Assembly: GCA_966250385.1 (NCBI GenBank)
Contig: CBINHC010000014.1
Coordinates: forward strand, 18,163-82,162
Direction: 5' to 3'
From: DASWTL01 sp966250385
GTDB taxonomy: Bacteria; Bacteroidota; Bacteroidia; Sphingobacteriales; Sphingobacteriaceae
Length of the DNA: 64,000 nucleotides
In this document: piece after piece, positions 1 to 8,409 of the stretch
How positions within the stretch are numbered: position 1 is the stretch's first letter
Layout: each line of letters opens with the position of its first letter
The notes under the pieces: generated by a model
What the model saw: only the letters and a program-made list of their open reading frames with translations
Databases searched by the model: none
What the model was told of the DNA's origin: nothing
Position numbers and translations under genes: made by a program

Positions 1-2
1 GG

Positions 3-641
3 GGAATCATCGGGGCGATCCTTATGCGATTCACATTTATCTTCGTCGGCGCGACGCTGATCAATCGGTTTGAATGGATCCTGTACATCTTCGGGGCATT
101 CCTGATCTATACCGGGATCATGATGTTCCGGAACCGCAATGAGGAAGAAGAGATCGATACCCAGAACCATAAGGTGATCCGCCTGGCCTCCCGCTTCTTC
201 TCGGTCTACCCCGGTTTTGTGGGCCGCAAGTTCTTTGTCCGCGAGAACGGGAAGAAATATATCACGCCGCTGTTCCTGGTGTTGATGATCGTTGAGTTTA
301 CCGACCTCATCTTCGCAGTCGACTCGATCCCGGCCATCTTTGCCGTGACGAAGGACGCATACATTGTATTCTTCTCAAATATCTTCGCTATCCTCGGGCT
401 CAGGTCCATGTTCTTCCTGCTGGTCAATGTGATCCATAAATTCCATTACCTGAAGGTCGGCCTTTCATTCCTCCTCGTTTTCATCGGGGGCAAGATGCTT
501 GCGCACCACTGGTTGACGGAAGCCGGCTTCACCACGACCCATTCGCTGTTCGTGATCGTCGGAATTCTGGCGGTCAGCATCATCGCCTCGCTGATGTTCC
601 CGAAGCCCAAACCGGTAGTGAACCAATCGGGAAGCGAATAA
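3..641 (+). CDS. TerC family integral membrane protein (5' end outside window)
   Basis: This is the C-terminal part of a TerC/Alx-type membrane protein. The frame is open from the first bases of the window, and the residues before the first ATG at 24 (GIIGAIL) continue the family pattern, so the real start lies upstream. About five hydrophobic segments are visible. The conserved acidic membrane motif FTDLIFAVDSIPA lies near residue 100 of the visible part, and a charged loop (NRNEEEEID) separates the helices. TerC proteins are linked to tellurite resistance and, in better studied relatives, to manganese export; the ion handled here cannot be read from the sequence. The protein ends with a short hydrophilic tail, and the gene is followed by a divergently unrelated peptidase gene 43 bases downstream. 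Confidence 0.9.
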   Translation, partial: GIIGAILMRFTFIFVGATLINRFEWILYIFGAFLIYTGIMMFRNRNEEEEIDTQNHKVIRLASRFFSVYPGFVGRKFFVRENGKKYITPLFLVLMIVEFTDLIFAVDSIPAIFAVTKDAYIVFFSNIFAILGLRSMFFLLVNVIHKFHYLKVGLSFLLVFIGGKMLAHHWLTEAGFTTTHSLFVIVGILAVSIIASLMFPKPKPVVNQSGSE

Positions 642-684
642 TCCGGATATTTCTGTATTTTCAGCGTCGTATAATTAAATAAAA

Positions 685-2151
685 ATGAAGATACACGCTG
701 CATTTCTTACGGGACTTGCCCTGATGGGATCCGTAGCCTTCGGGCAGGAAGATCCTTCATGGGAGCCTGTGTTCCGGGCTATCAATACCGAGGTCCAGAG
801 TCATTCCAAAGCTTATTCCACACTGGGCGATGCCACCCGTACCATCGGACACCGGCTGACCGGTTCCAAAAACGGCGCTAAGGCGGAAGAATATGCATTC
901 AAACTGTTGCGGTCCTATGGCTTCAAGGATGTCCGCTACCAACCGTTTGAAGTCGAGAGCTGGAGCCGTGTGAGCCTGACGCTGAAAATCGGAACGGATC
1001 CCGGCAACCTGCTGCCTGTGAAATCAGTATCCCTTGCACACTCGCCGGTGTCTGCCGGACTGCGCCAGGAACTGGTGGATATGGGCAATGGGCTGGAAGC
1101 GGACTATGCGAAGAACCCGGGAGCTGTAAAAGGCAAAATAGCATTGGTTTACCTGGGCGTGCTGCCCGGATCTGAACCGGGAACAAAATCCCTTCACAGG
1201 TCGGAAAAGACCGCGATAGCCATCCGGAATGGTGCGAATGGGATCGTCATCATCAACACGGTGCCTGGTGGTGTCCTGCTTACCGGAACAGCATCGGTTA
1301 CCGGCAAGCTGATCCCGATTCCGGCTGTCTGTATCGGCCTGGAAGATGGAATGAAACTGAAGGAGGCGCTCAAGGGCTCCAAACCGTATGCGGATATTCA
1401 AATGAAGAACAAGTCCGGGATGATCAAAGCCCGGAATGTTATCGCGACCCTGCCTGGTCAGGATCTGAAAACAGAGAAAATCGTGGTAGGTGGTCACCTG
1501 GACAGCTGGGATCTGGCAACCGGGGCGATCGATAACGGAATTGGGTCCTTTTCCGTACTGGATATGGCCAGAACATTCAAGGCACTTGATCTGAAGCCTA
1601 AGCGTACCATCGAGTTTGTCATGTTCATGGGCGAAGAAGAAGGTTTACTGGGTTCCAAGGCCTATGTCCGTGAAGCAATAAAGAATAACACGCTGGGCTC
1701 GATCCGGTACATGCTCAACTATGACATGACCAATGATCCCAAAGGATTCAGCACTACTCAGGAATCGGATCGGGAGCTCTTTACGTCGATCGGCTCGGTC
1801 GTTGCGAGGATCGATACCGGGTTCAAAAACCTGTTCCGCTCCGGAGCCGGTCTGCATAGTGATCATCAGCCTTTCATGCTGCAGGGTGTTCCTACGGGGG
1901 GCGCTGCCGGCGGACGGCTGCCGAACAACTCGGGTGGTTGTTACCATGCGGACTGCGACAGTTATGACCTGGCTGACGAGCAGGGTATGAAAAATACCGT
2001 GCGGTTCAGTTCCATGCTGATCTACGGACTTGCAAATGCTTCCGGGATCAATGCACGGCAGCTAAGCGACGAGGAGACCAAAGCTTTCCTGATCAGGAAT
2101 AACCTGAAGGAGCCACTGGTCCTTGGCGAAGAGTGGCGCTGGGCCGATTAA
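685..2151 (+). CDS. Secreted M28 family metallopeptidase, carboxypeptidase Q-like
   Basis: Exported zinc aminopeptidase or carboxypeptidase of 488 residues. A signal peptide covers residues 1-20 (ending SVAFGQ). A protease-associated (PA) domain lies at roughly 130-240 and the M28 catalytic domain at 250-450. The five expected metal ligands can be placed: H271 in GGHLDSWD, D283, E318 next to catalytic E317 in GEEEGLLGS, D347 in NYDMTNDP and H421 in YHADCDSYD. An intact metal site and normal length suggest an active periplasmic or outer-membrane-associated enzyme that trims peptides. It seems to be a single-gene unit, since a terminator hairpin follows. The exact substrate is unknown. Confidence 0.92.
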   Translation: MKIHAAFLTGLALMGSVAFGQEDPSWEPVFRAINTEVQSHSKAYSTLGDATRTIGHRLTGSKNGAKAEEYAFKLLRSYGFKDVRYQPFEVESWSRVSLTLKIGTDPGNLLPVKSVSLAHSPVSAGLRQELVDMGNGLEADYAKNPGAVKGKIALVYLGVLPGSEPGTKSLHRSEKTAIAIRNGANGIVIINTVPGGVLLTGTASVTGKLIPIPAVCIGLEDGMKLKEALKGSKPYADIQMKNKSGMIKARNVIATLPGQDLKTEKIVVGGHLDSWDLATGAIDNGIGSFSVLDMARTFKALDLKPKRTIEFVMFMGEEEGLLGSKAYVREAIKNNTLGSIRYMLNYDMTNDPKGFSTTQESDRELFTSIGSVVARIDTGFKNLFRSGAGLHSDHQPFMLQGVPTGGAAGGRLPNNSGGCYHADCDSYDLADEQGMKNTVRFSSMLIYGLANASGINARQLSDEETKAFLIRNNLKEPLVLGEEWRWAD

Positions 2152-2189
2152 AGCAGCCTGCTCTTCTCATTACATTGTATCAAAAACCG

Positions 2190-2216
2190 GAGCCCTGAAT
2201 ATCAGGGCTCTTGCTG
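2190..2216 (+). terminator. Terminator after the M28 peptidase gene
   Basis: A perfect 9-bp stem, GAGCCCTGA at 2190-2198 and TCAGGGCTC at 2202-2210, closes a 3-base loop and is followed by a short T-rich stretch. It lies 39 bases after the peptidase stop codon. Confidence 0.75.
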
Positions 2217-2264
2217 TTTCCGGGGATACTCATTCTGCGGCACCCGGGAAGGATAAAATCAATA

Positions 2265-2691
2265 ATGAAATCGGTAACTTGGAATATTAAGAGGAATTTT
2301 ATTTTACTGGGTCTGGTCTTCTTTAGCTTATCCGGATTCGGTCAGTCCGTTCGTGAACATAAAGAGACGAACGACGTCGATATTCTTGCCCGTGTGGATA
2401 CCCTGACTCAAACGGCGGAATGATCTGTTTCTCAGTATATTCCAGGTCAGTAATGGGCCGGGCAGTGCCGTGCTAAGCGAGAGCCATGAAGTTTCTCATG
2501 ATCTGATCATCTGCGTCTCAGAATATGATGAGTACCCGGAGAAACGCATATTCAGGATCGGACCGTTCATTGGACCTGAGATTTTCAGTGAAATTGATCT
2601 ACGGAACGGGTACGTCCTGGAAATACAGCATGGGGTCCCAAAAAACCGGGGACGCATCGTTGTGCAGGGTTTGCAGGTCCGCTATGAATAG
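2265..2691 (+). pseudogene. Small secreted protein gene broken by a frameshift
   Basis: Two open frames join into one plausible protein of about 141 residues. The first frame starts with ATG at 2265, encodes a signal peptide ending LSGFGQ and stops at TGA 2421-2423. The reading frame shifted by +1 is open before that stop and runs on as NDLFLSIFQVSNGPGSAVLS to the stop at 2691. Removing one base near 2411-2420, for example in GGAAT, would restore a continuous frame. The second part has no convincing start of its own (only GTG at 2470). I do not recognise the family. It is either a recent pseudogene or a sequence error. The TGA is not a likely selenocysteine codon, because the same frame ends at a TAA nine codons later. 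Confidence 0.6.
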
Positions 2692-2696
2692 GCACT

Positions 2697-2727
2697 AAAA
2701 ACAAACTCCCCGGGAGTGCCGGGGAGT
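2697..2727 (-). terminator. Terminator of the recJ-lptB-GH3-family operon
   Basis: A 9-bp perfect stem, ACTCCCCGG at 2705-2713 and CCGGGGAGT at 2719-2727, is followed on the minus strand by a TTTGTTTTTAG tract. It lies 33 bases beyond the stop of the minus-strand operon and close to the end of the plus-strand gene fragment. Confidence 0.8.
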
Positions 2728-2759
2728 GCGCCAAAAAGCGTTTTACCGGGGCTAACCGG

Positions 2760-4274
2760 TTATTGCTTCATCATGGTAAGGATTTCTTCCACGTAGGACC
2801 TTTCATTAGCCAGCCGTGGCACCTTGTGCTGGCCGCCCAGCTTACCACGCTGTTTCATCCATTGATAGAAAGTACCTTCCGGTGCGACGTGGATCAAAGG
2901 AGCCCGCAGGGCCAGGTCATTGAAGCGTTTGGCGTCGTAATCCGAGTTGATTTCCCGAAGTGTTGTGTCGAGGATAGAAGTGAATTGCTCCAGGTTGTCC
3001 GGGTGCTGTTCAAACTCGATGATCCATTCATGGCCTCCGGGTTCGTTCTCGTGGAAGTAGATCGGGCAGGCCGTATAATCCCGGATGATTCCGCCGGTTT
3101 CTTTACAGGCCTTTGTTAGCGCTTTCTCAGCGTTGTCGATGATCAGCTCCTCTCCGAAGGCGTTTATGAAATGTTTGGTCCGCCCGGTGATCTGGATACG
3201 GAACGGTGACAGGGAGGTAAACCGGATCGTATCACCGATCATATAGCGCCAGAGACCACCATTGGTGGAGATGATTAAAGCGTAATTCTTATTCAGCTCT
3301 ACCTGGTCCAGGTTCATCGTCCTGGCGTTTTCGCGGCCGACGTCTTCCAGCGGAAGGAATTCGTAATAGATGCCGTAATCAAGCATCAGCAGCATTTCTT
3401 CCGAATCCGGCAGGTCCTGGATCCCGAAAAAACCTTCGGAGGCATTGTAGGTCTCCAGATAATACATGGAAGGCGAGGGGATTAGTTTTTTGAACTGCTC
3501 ACGGTAGGGTTTAAAGTTGACGGCACCATGGAAATAGAGCTCCAGATTCGGCCAGACCTCCAGGAGGTTTGACTTCCCGGTTATTTCGAGGACCCGCTTG
3601 GCCAGTACCACGAACCAGGTCGGAACTCCGGACATGTTGGTGACGTTCACATCAATAATCGCCTGCGCTGTCTTTTCAATTTTCTCCTCAAAATTCTCAA
3701 GCAGGGTAATGGAAAGGTCCGGAGTCCGGTACCATTCCGCCCAGATGGGAAGGTTCTTGAGGATGACCGCAGAAAGATCCCCGTACCGGGTCTCATTGTT
3801 CAGGTGATTGATCTGTGCGCTGCCGCCCAGAACCAGGCACTTGCCGGTGAACATCTGCGTGTCGGGCCGGTTATTGCAATAAATTGACAACAGGTCCTTC
3901 CCGCCTTTATAGTGGCACTCTTCCAGGGATTCGTCGGTCACCGGAATAAATTTACTGCGGTCACTGGTGGTCCCCGAAGATTTAGCGTACCACTTGACGT
4001 CTGAGGGCCACAGGACATTCTGCTGGCCGGTCATCATCTTCTCGATGTAAGGTTTCAAGGAGTCGTAGTCCTGGATAGGGACCCGTTCCTTAAACTGCTC
4101 GGAGGTGAATATGGAGGAATAATCATATTTTCTTCCCCATTCCGTATGACGGGCGGTAGAGATCAGATTTTGAAACCATTCCTCCTGGACCTCATGCGGA
4201 TATTTCATAAAAAGCTCGATCTGGTGGATCCGCTTCTTCATTATCCAGGCGAAAATGGAGTTTACGATAGGCAT
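2760..4274 (-). CDS. GH3 auxin-responsive promoter family protein (acyl-adenylating enzyme fold)
   Basis: A 504-residue protein of the plant GH3/JAR1 superfamily, not the glycoside hydrolase family of the same name. Family members belong to the ANL fold and adenylate carboxylic acids before joining them to amino acids. The ATP-site segment YAKSSGTTSDRSKF, near residue 105, is the GH3 equivalent of the phosphate loop, and ETYNASEGFFG near 275 and LWRYMIGDTIRF near 340 are further conserved blocks. Bacteroidota carry this gene commonly, but the substrate is not known to me. It is the last gene of an operon with recJ and lptB; the start is 14 bases after the lptB stop. Confidence 0.88.
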   Translation of the reverse strand: MPIVNSIFAWIMKKRIHQIELFMKYPHEVQEEWFQNLISTARHTEWGRKYDYSSIFTSEQFKERVPIQDYDSLKPYIEKMMTGQQNVLWPSDVKWYAKSSGTTSDRSKFIPVTDESLEECHYKGGKDLLSIYCNNRPDTQMFTGKCLVLGGSAQINHLNNETRYGDLSAVILKNLPIWAEWYRTPDLSITLLENFEEKIEKTAQAIIDVNVTNMSGVPTWFVVLAKRVLEITGKSNLLEVWPNLELYFHGAVNFKPYREQFKKLIPSPSMYYLETYNASEGFFGIQDLPDSEEMLLMLDYGIYYEFLPLEDVGRENARTMNLDQVELNKNYALIISTNGGLWRYMIGDTIRFTSLSPFRIQITGRTKHFINAFGEELIIDNAEKALTKACKETGGIIRDYTACPIYFHENEPGGHEWIIEFEQHPDNLEQFTSILDTTLREINSDYDAKRFNDLALRAPLIHVAPEGTFYQWMKQRGKLGGQHKVPRLANERSYVEEILTMMKQ

Positions 4275-4288
4275 GTCAGGTGTTCGGC

Positions 4289-5023
4289 TTAAAATTTCTT
4301 TTTTCGTAGTTCAAAATGCTGACCAAGATAGTATTTCCGGGCCAGTTCGTTTTCTGCAATTTCCTCGGGCGTACCGGTCAGCATGATCTTACCTTCGGTA
4401 AGCAAATAGGCGCGATCCGTTATCGAAAGTGTTTCCTGAACATTGTGGTCGGTGATCAGAATCCCGATGTTCTTTAACTTCAGCTTGGCGACAATGGACT
4501 GAATCTCTTCCACTGCTATCGGGTCCACGCCCGCAAAAGGTTCATCCAACAGAATAAAATTGGGACTTGCCGCAAGCGCCCGTGCAATTTCCGTCCGCCG
4601 GCGCTCACCTCCGGAAAGCAGGTCCCCGCGATTCTTGCGAACTTTATGGAGACTGAACTCCTCGATCAGTTCCTCGAGTTTGTCTCTTTGTTCAGCCTTG
4701 CTCATCGCCGACATTTCCAGGATGGCCCGGATGTTATCTTCTACGGAAAGCTTTCGGAAGACGGAAGCTTCCTGTGCCAGGTAGCCGATGCCCTTCTGTG
4801 CCCTGCGGTACATAGGATCTTCGGTAATATCTTCAGCTTCCAGGTAAACATGACCTTCGTTTGGTTTGATCAAGCCTACGATCATGTAGAATGAAGTCGT
4901 TTTTCCGGCACCGTTTGGCCCCAGAAGTCCGACTATCTCTCCCTGGGAGACATGGAACGATACGTGGTTTACGACCGTCCGCTGTTTATATTTCTTTACG
5001 AGATTTTCCGCTTTTAGAATCAT
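4289..5023 (-). CDS. lptB: LPS export ABC transporter ATP-binding protein LptB
   Basis: Cytoplasmic ATPase that drives extraction of lipopolysaccharide from the inner membrane with LptF/LptG. The 244-residue length is normal. Walker A is GPNGAGKTT at residues 35-43, the ABC signature [16 protein letters not shown] follows near 137, Walker B is [13 protein letters not shown] near 156, and the switch histidine is in ITDHNVQ. The LptB-type SGGERRR signature separates it from general ABC transporters. It sits 11 bases after the recJ stop and 14 bases before the GH3-family gene, so the three are almost certainly co-transcribed. The membrane partners LptF/G are not in the window. Confidence 0.95.
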   Translation of the reverse strand: MILKAENLVKKYKQRTVVNHVSFHVSQGEIVGLLGPNGAGKTTSFYMIVGLIKPNEGHVYLEAEDITEDPMYRRAQKGIGYLAQEASVFRKLSVEDNIRAILEMSAMSKAEQRDKLEELIEEFSLHKVRKNRGDLLSGGERRRTEIARALAASPNFILLDEPFAGVDPIAVEEIQSIVAKLKLKNIGILITDHNVQETLSITDRAYLLTEGKIMLTGTPEEIAENELARKYYLGQHFELRKKKF

Positions 5024-5034
5024 TTGTTCACTGT

Positions 5035-6732
5035 TTACGCGCGTATTCCCTTAATGTTCAGTTGTAACGTGCGCTTTTCTTTCCATATATTTTCCTCAAC
5101 CGAGTAGCATATGTCAAAAGGTTGTCCGGAATTAACATGGTCCGCATACTCACCCAGTCCGAAGGCGATGCAGTTGAAAAGCGTCTGATCATCCTGCCGG
5201 ACAACCAGTTTGAGGTGTTTGCCGCCAACTACAGTTGCCTGCCCATAAACCCGAACTCCCGTAGTAAGAAAAATTGGTGCCACGTTTTGTGGCCCGAAGG
5301 GAGCAAACTGGTTCAGGATGCGAACGAACCGGGGGGTGATATGGCTGAACGGGATATTGGCTTCGATATTTATTTGCTGAATCAGCAGGTCCTCTGCGAT
5401 GGAGGCCGAGACGACCTCTTCGAACCGCTGCTGAAAAGCCGGAATATTTTCCGGTTTCATAGTCAGGCCCGCTGCATATTTATGGCCGCCGAACTGGTCC
5501 AAAAGATCGCTGCAGGAGTCGAGTGCCTGGTAGAGATCAAATCCCGCTACTGACCGTGCCGATCCTGCCACATGTCCGTTAGAACGGGTCAGGACCACGG
5601 TCGGCCGGTAGTATTTTTCAATCAGCCTGGACGCCACGATCCCGATCACGCCCTTGTGCCAGGACTCGTCATAGACGACCGTCGTCTTTCTGGAGACCCG
5701 GGCCGAGTCCTGTTCAATCATTAGGAGTGCCTGTTCGGTGATGGAGGAGTCGTGTTCCTTCCGTTCGGTGTTTTTCAGGTCGATCAGGATGCCGTTGCTC
5801 TGGGCGAGTTCATGGTCCTGGGCGGTCAGCAGGTTCACCGCGTGTTTGGCGTCGTCGATCCGGCCCGCCGCATTGATGCGGGGTCCGATTGAAAAGACGA
5901 CGTCGGTGATCGTATAATTTTTCTTCTTTCCAGACACGTCCATAAGCGCGGAGAGCCCTTTGCAGGGCTCCGTGTTCAGCCGCTGGAGTCCATAGTAGGT
6001 GAGTACCCGGTTCTCTCCGGTGATGGGGACGATGTCGGCTGCGATACTTACTGCCACCAGATCCAGGTAGCATGAGATATCCTCGAAAGGAATAGCGTTC
6101 TTCAAGGCGTACGCATGGATCATCTTAAAGCCGATGCCGCATCCCGACAATTCCTTGTAAGGGTATGGACAGTCATTTCTTTTGGGATCCAGGACTGCAA
6201 CCGCCCGTGGCAGCACGTCGCCCGGCAGGTGGTGGTCGCAGATAATGAAATCGATTCCCTGCGAACTGGCGTAGTCGACCTTATCCACTGATTTGATGCC
6301 GCAGTCGAGGGCGATAATGAGACTGAACCCGTTGCGGCCGGCGTAGTCTATGCCGCGGGTAGAAACTCCATACCCTTCCTTATACCGGTCCGGAATATAA
6401 AACTCGATGTTGGAGTGATACTTTTTAAAAAAACTGTAGGTGATGGAAACCGCCGTGGTACCGTCCACATCGTAGTCGCCGTAAACGAGGATCTTTTCAC
6501 GAAGCAGTATGGCCTGTCCGATCCGGGCGATCGCCTTCTCCATATCCTTCATCAGGAACGGGTCATGCAGGTGACCAATCTCGGGCCGGAAGAATGCCTT
6601 TGCCGACTCGAACGTACTGATACCCCGGTTTACCAGCAGAGTAGCAAGAACTTCATCGACATTCAAAAGCTGCCGCAGTTCTGCTACGGCTTCCCTGTTG
6701 TCCGGTTCCTGTTCTACCCATCTTTTTTGCAT
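5035..6732 (-). CDS. recJ: Single-stranded-DNA-specific exonuclease RecJ
   Basis: 5'-3' exonuclease for single-stranded DNA used in recombination and mismatch or base-excision repair. The 565-residue protein shows the DHH-superfamily motifs in order: [12 protein letters not shown] near residue 82, the CDHH motif in [10 protein letters not shown] near 162, and the DHHA1 motif GGHKYAAGL near 410, followed by the OB-like C-terminal domain. The start used gives [12 protein letters not shown], common for the family. It is the first gene of a minus-strand operon (recJ, lptB, GH3-family). The upstream region is shared with a divergent hydrolase gene. Confidence 0.96.
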   Translation of the reverse strand: MQKRWVEQEPDNREAVAELRQLLNVDEVLATLLVNRGISTFESAKAFFRPEIGHLHDPFLMKDMEKAIARIGQAILLREKILVYGDYDVDGTTAVSITYSFFKKYHSNIEFYIPDRYKEGYGVSTRGIDYAGRNGFSLIIALDCGIKSVDKVDYASSQGIDFIICDHHLPGDVLPRAVAVLDPKRNDCPYPYKELSGCGIGFKMIHAYALKNAIPFEDISCYLDLVAVSIAADIVPITGENRVLTYYGLQRLNTEPCKGLSALMDVSGKKKNYTITDVVFSIGPRINAAGRIDDAKHAVNLLTAQDHELAQSNGILIDLKNTERKEHDSSITEQALLMIEQDSARVSRKTTVVYDESWHKGVIGIVASRLIEKYYRPTVVLTRSNGHVAGSARSVAGFDLYQALDSCSDLLDQFGGHKYAAGLTMKPENIPAFQQRFEEVVSASIAEDLLIQQINIEANIPFSHITPRFVRILNQFAPFGPQNVAPIFLTTGVRVYGQATVVGGKHLKLVVRQDDQTLFNCIAFGLGEYADHVNSGQPFDICYSVEENIWKEKRTLQLNIKGIRA

Positions 6733-6739
6733 ATCTTTG
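6732..6739 (+). promoter_or_regulatory. Possible promoter -7 element for the MBL-fold hydrolase
   Basis: TATCTTTG matches the Bacteroidota -7 consensus TAnnTTTG. It lies about 95 bases upstream of the hydrolase start and touches the recJ start codon. No convincing TTTG -33 element is seen at the right distance, so this is tentative. Confidence 0.35.
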
Positions 6740-6834
6740 CACGTAAGCTGTAAATATACATTTAATCAGCTGCTTCTGCCAGAAGCCCAAACCTGGGCAG
6801 CACGCTTTGGTTTGATAATCATATACTTATTGTT

Positions 6835-7608
6835 TTGAAAGCATTCCCACTTTACGAAGGATCCTATTCCGTTGACAGCTCAAAGAAATTCATACCGTTT
6901 GATCCTGAAAAGCATGACCGCAAGGACCGGCCGGCTTCACTTTTTATCTACGTCCAGCCGTTCCTGGTGCAAACCCCGAACGATCTGATCCTGCTGGATA
7001 CCGGGCTGGGATTTCATGATGATCAGGGCAGGCTGGTCGTGCGCGAGAACATCCGGAACGCGGGATTCGATCCGGACGATGTTACCCTGGTGCTGATGTC
7101 CCATCTGCACTTTGATCATGCCGGTGGAATGATCGATAAGCGCGAGGACAGCGTGGATCTCGCATTTCCGCATGCCGAGTATGTCATCCAGCGGAAGGAA
7201 TGGGAGGCGGCATACAGTCATCCGTCCAAATCCTATAAGACCGAGATCTTTGATATCCTGCAGCGCAGCGGCAGCGTACGGTTTGTGGAAGGGGATGGTC
7301 AGCTCACCAGTGAGATCTCTTATCAGCTGACCGGGGGACACTCCGAATTTCACCAGGTATTTACGATCAGGGCCGATGGAGAAACATTGTTTTTCGGTGG
7401 CGACGTCTTGCCGGAGCCTGAGCAGCTGATCCGGAAGTTCGTTGCGAAATACGATTTTGACGGGCGTGCGGCGATGCGGCTGCGGACGGAGTTTGGCATG
7501 AAAGCCGCGGAAGAGAACTGGACCTGCCTGTTTTATCACGCCAAGTCCCAGGCTATGGGCCGGGTGGCCTATGATGAGAACGGGTTCCGGATTTTGCCTG
7601 TGCAGTAG
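6835..7608 (+). CDS. MBL-fold metallo-hydrolase
   Basis: A 257-residue cytoplasmic protein of the metallo-beta-lactamase fold. The metal-binding motif HxHxDH is present as SHLHFDHAGG near residue 91, followed by later ligands in GGHSEFH (near 183), GGDVLPE (near 203) and YHAKSQ (near 240). The layout resembles lactonase-like or N-acyl homoserine lactonase-like hydrolases, but the substrate cannot be assigned. The start is a TTG codon at 6835; no ATG precedes the first conserved residues and no ribosome binding site is visible. It is a single gene, divergent from recJ, and ends at a strong bidirectional terminator. Confidence 0.85.
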   Translation: MKAFPLYEGSYSVDSSKKFIPFDPEKHDRKDRPASLFIYVQPFLVQTPNDLILLDTGLGFHDDQGRLVVRENIRNAGFDPDDVTLVLMSHLHFDHAGGMIDKREDSVDLAFPHAEYVIQRKEWEAAYSHPSKSYKTEIFDILQRSGSVRFVEGDGQLTSEISYQLTGGHSEFHQVFTIRADGETLFFGGDVLPEPEQLIRKFVAKYDFDGRAAMRLRTEFGMKAAEENWTCLFYHAKSQAMGRVAYDENGFRILPVQ

Positions 7609-7635
7609 GAGACAACGACAAAGCGGAACCGCAAT

Positions 7636-7669
7636 AAAAAAGCCTGTAATCTAACATTACAGGCTTTTT
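7636..7669. terminator. Bidirectional terminator between the MBL hydrolase and yceI
   Basis: A perfect 14-bp stem (7637-7650 with 7656-7669) encloses the loop CTAAC. The stem ends in A5 on one side and T5 on the other, so it can end transcription from both converging genes. Confidence 0.9.
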
Positions 7670-7686
7670 GTGTGAGTTATAGAAAA

Positions 7687-8280
7687 TTATTTCTTCGCAA
7701 CCAGGTTGAACGCTAGTTCAAAATCGTCATCAATCGCTTTATCGGCGATATCTGCGAAGAAAGTCTTTGAACCGTAACGAACATCGTATTGAGCGCGGTT
7801 TACTTTAACACCTTTTGCAACTGCTACCACAACATTGCCGTCTTTTTTAACAGATGCGGGGAACGTCAGTGATTTGGTAATGCCTTTAATGGTCAGATCG
7901 CCGGTAACATTTACCCGGTCATTGCCGCCAGGTGTTACTTTTTTGATCACGAATTTGGAAACCGGGTTTTTTTCGGTTCCGAAGAATTCGTCAGATTTCA
8001 GGTGTCCTACCAGTTTTCCGTTCATTTCGCCTTTCAGGTCAGAAACCGCGATTGAGTTCATGTCAATCGTAACAAAACCACCCTTAACAGCAGTTCCATT
8101 CACGACCAGTTCGCCGCCGGCCACCTTGATGGTTCCGTTGTGCTGACCGGTAACTTTTCTGCCGATCCATTCGATAGAAGATTTTTCGGTATCGACCTTA
8201 TACGTTTCGGTCTTGGAGTTGGTAAACGCCAGGAACAGTACCGTGCTGGCTAAAAGGGCTGAAGATAAGATCTTTTTCAT
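7687..8280 (-). CDS. YceI family periplasmic lipid-binding protein
   Basis: A 197-residue secreted protein of the YceI family, whose structures are lipocalin-like barrels that bind isoprenoid or other long hydrophobic molecules. A signal peptide spans about residues 1-20 (MKKILSSALLASTVLFLAF). The domain opens with YKVDTEKSSIEWIGRKVTGQ and contains the family phrases HLKSDEFFGTEKNP and GDLTIKGITK. It stands alone, between a bidirectional terminator and the gcvP terminator, and has its own promoter with an 18-bp palindrome where the -33 region would lie. That suggests regulation by a dimeric repressor or activator. The ligand is unknown. Confidence 0.93.
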   Translation of the reverse strand: MKKILSSALLASTVLFLAFTNSKTETYKVDTEKSSIEWIGRKVTGQHNGTIKVAGGELVVNGTAVKGGFVTIDMNSIAVSDLKGEMNGKLVGHLKSDEFFGTEKNPVSKFVIKKVTPGGNDRVNVTGDLTIKGITKSLTFPASVKKDGNVVVAVAKGVKVNRAQYDVRYGSKTFFADIADKAIDDDFELAFNLVAKK

Positions 8281-8303
8281 TGTGGCTTTTCTAATTTGTG
8301 ATA

Positions 8304-8311
8304 CAAAGGTA
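8304..8311 (-). promoter_or_regulatory. yceI promoter -7 element
   Basis: Read on the minus strand this is TACCTTTG, a full match to the Bacteroidota -7 consensus. Transcription would begin about 18 bases before the yceI ATG at 8280. Confidence 0.65.
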
Positions 8312-8322
8312 TTTAAAAGGAA

Positions 8323-8340
8323 TAGATGTTATAACATCTA
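8323..8340. promoter_or_regulatory. 18-bp palindrome overlapping the yceI -33 region, candidate operator
   Basis: TAGATGTTATAACATCTA is a perfect 18-base palindrome. It begins 11 bases upstream of the yceI -7 element, so it covers the place where the sigma factor would contact the -33 box. There is no T-run after it and it is not followed by a gene end, so it is not a terminator. An operator for a homodimeric regulator is the best reading. Confidence 0.55.
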
Positions 8341-8382
8341 AATTTTGAAATTACCGGGAACTGACATTTCCGGGCAAATAAA

Positions 8383-8403
8383 AACCCCTGCAGTGCAGGG
8401 GTT
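8383..8403 (-). terminator. gcvP terminator
   Basis: AACCCCTGCA pairs with TGCAGGGGTT just after the gcvP stop. On the minus strand the hairpin is followed by TTTTATTTG. Confidence 0.8.
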
Positions 8404-8409
8404 GAATGT

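Noticed and set aside
1024..1497. Large open frames on the strand opposite the M28 gene
   Set aside because: They are shadows of the real coding frame, with no start, signal or family pattern of their own. The same holds for the other long antisense frames.
2421..2423. TGA in the small secreted gene as a selenocysteine codon, because selD is in the window
   Set aside because: Reading through the TGA in the same frame meets a TAA after nine codons, while the shifted frame continues as protein. A frameshift explains it better.
2760..4274. Glycoside hydrolase family 3, from the name GH3
   Set aside because: The sequence belongs to the auxin-responsive GH3 (acyl-adenylating) superfamily; it has no glycosidase motifs. 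The true glycoside hydrolase 3 is at 49554-51839.
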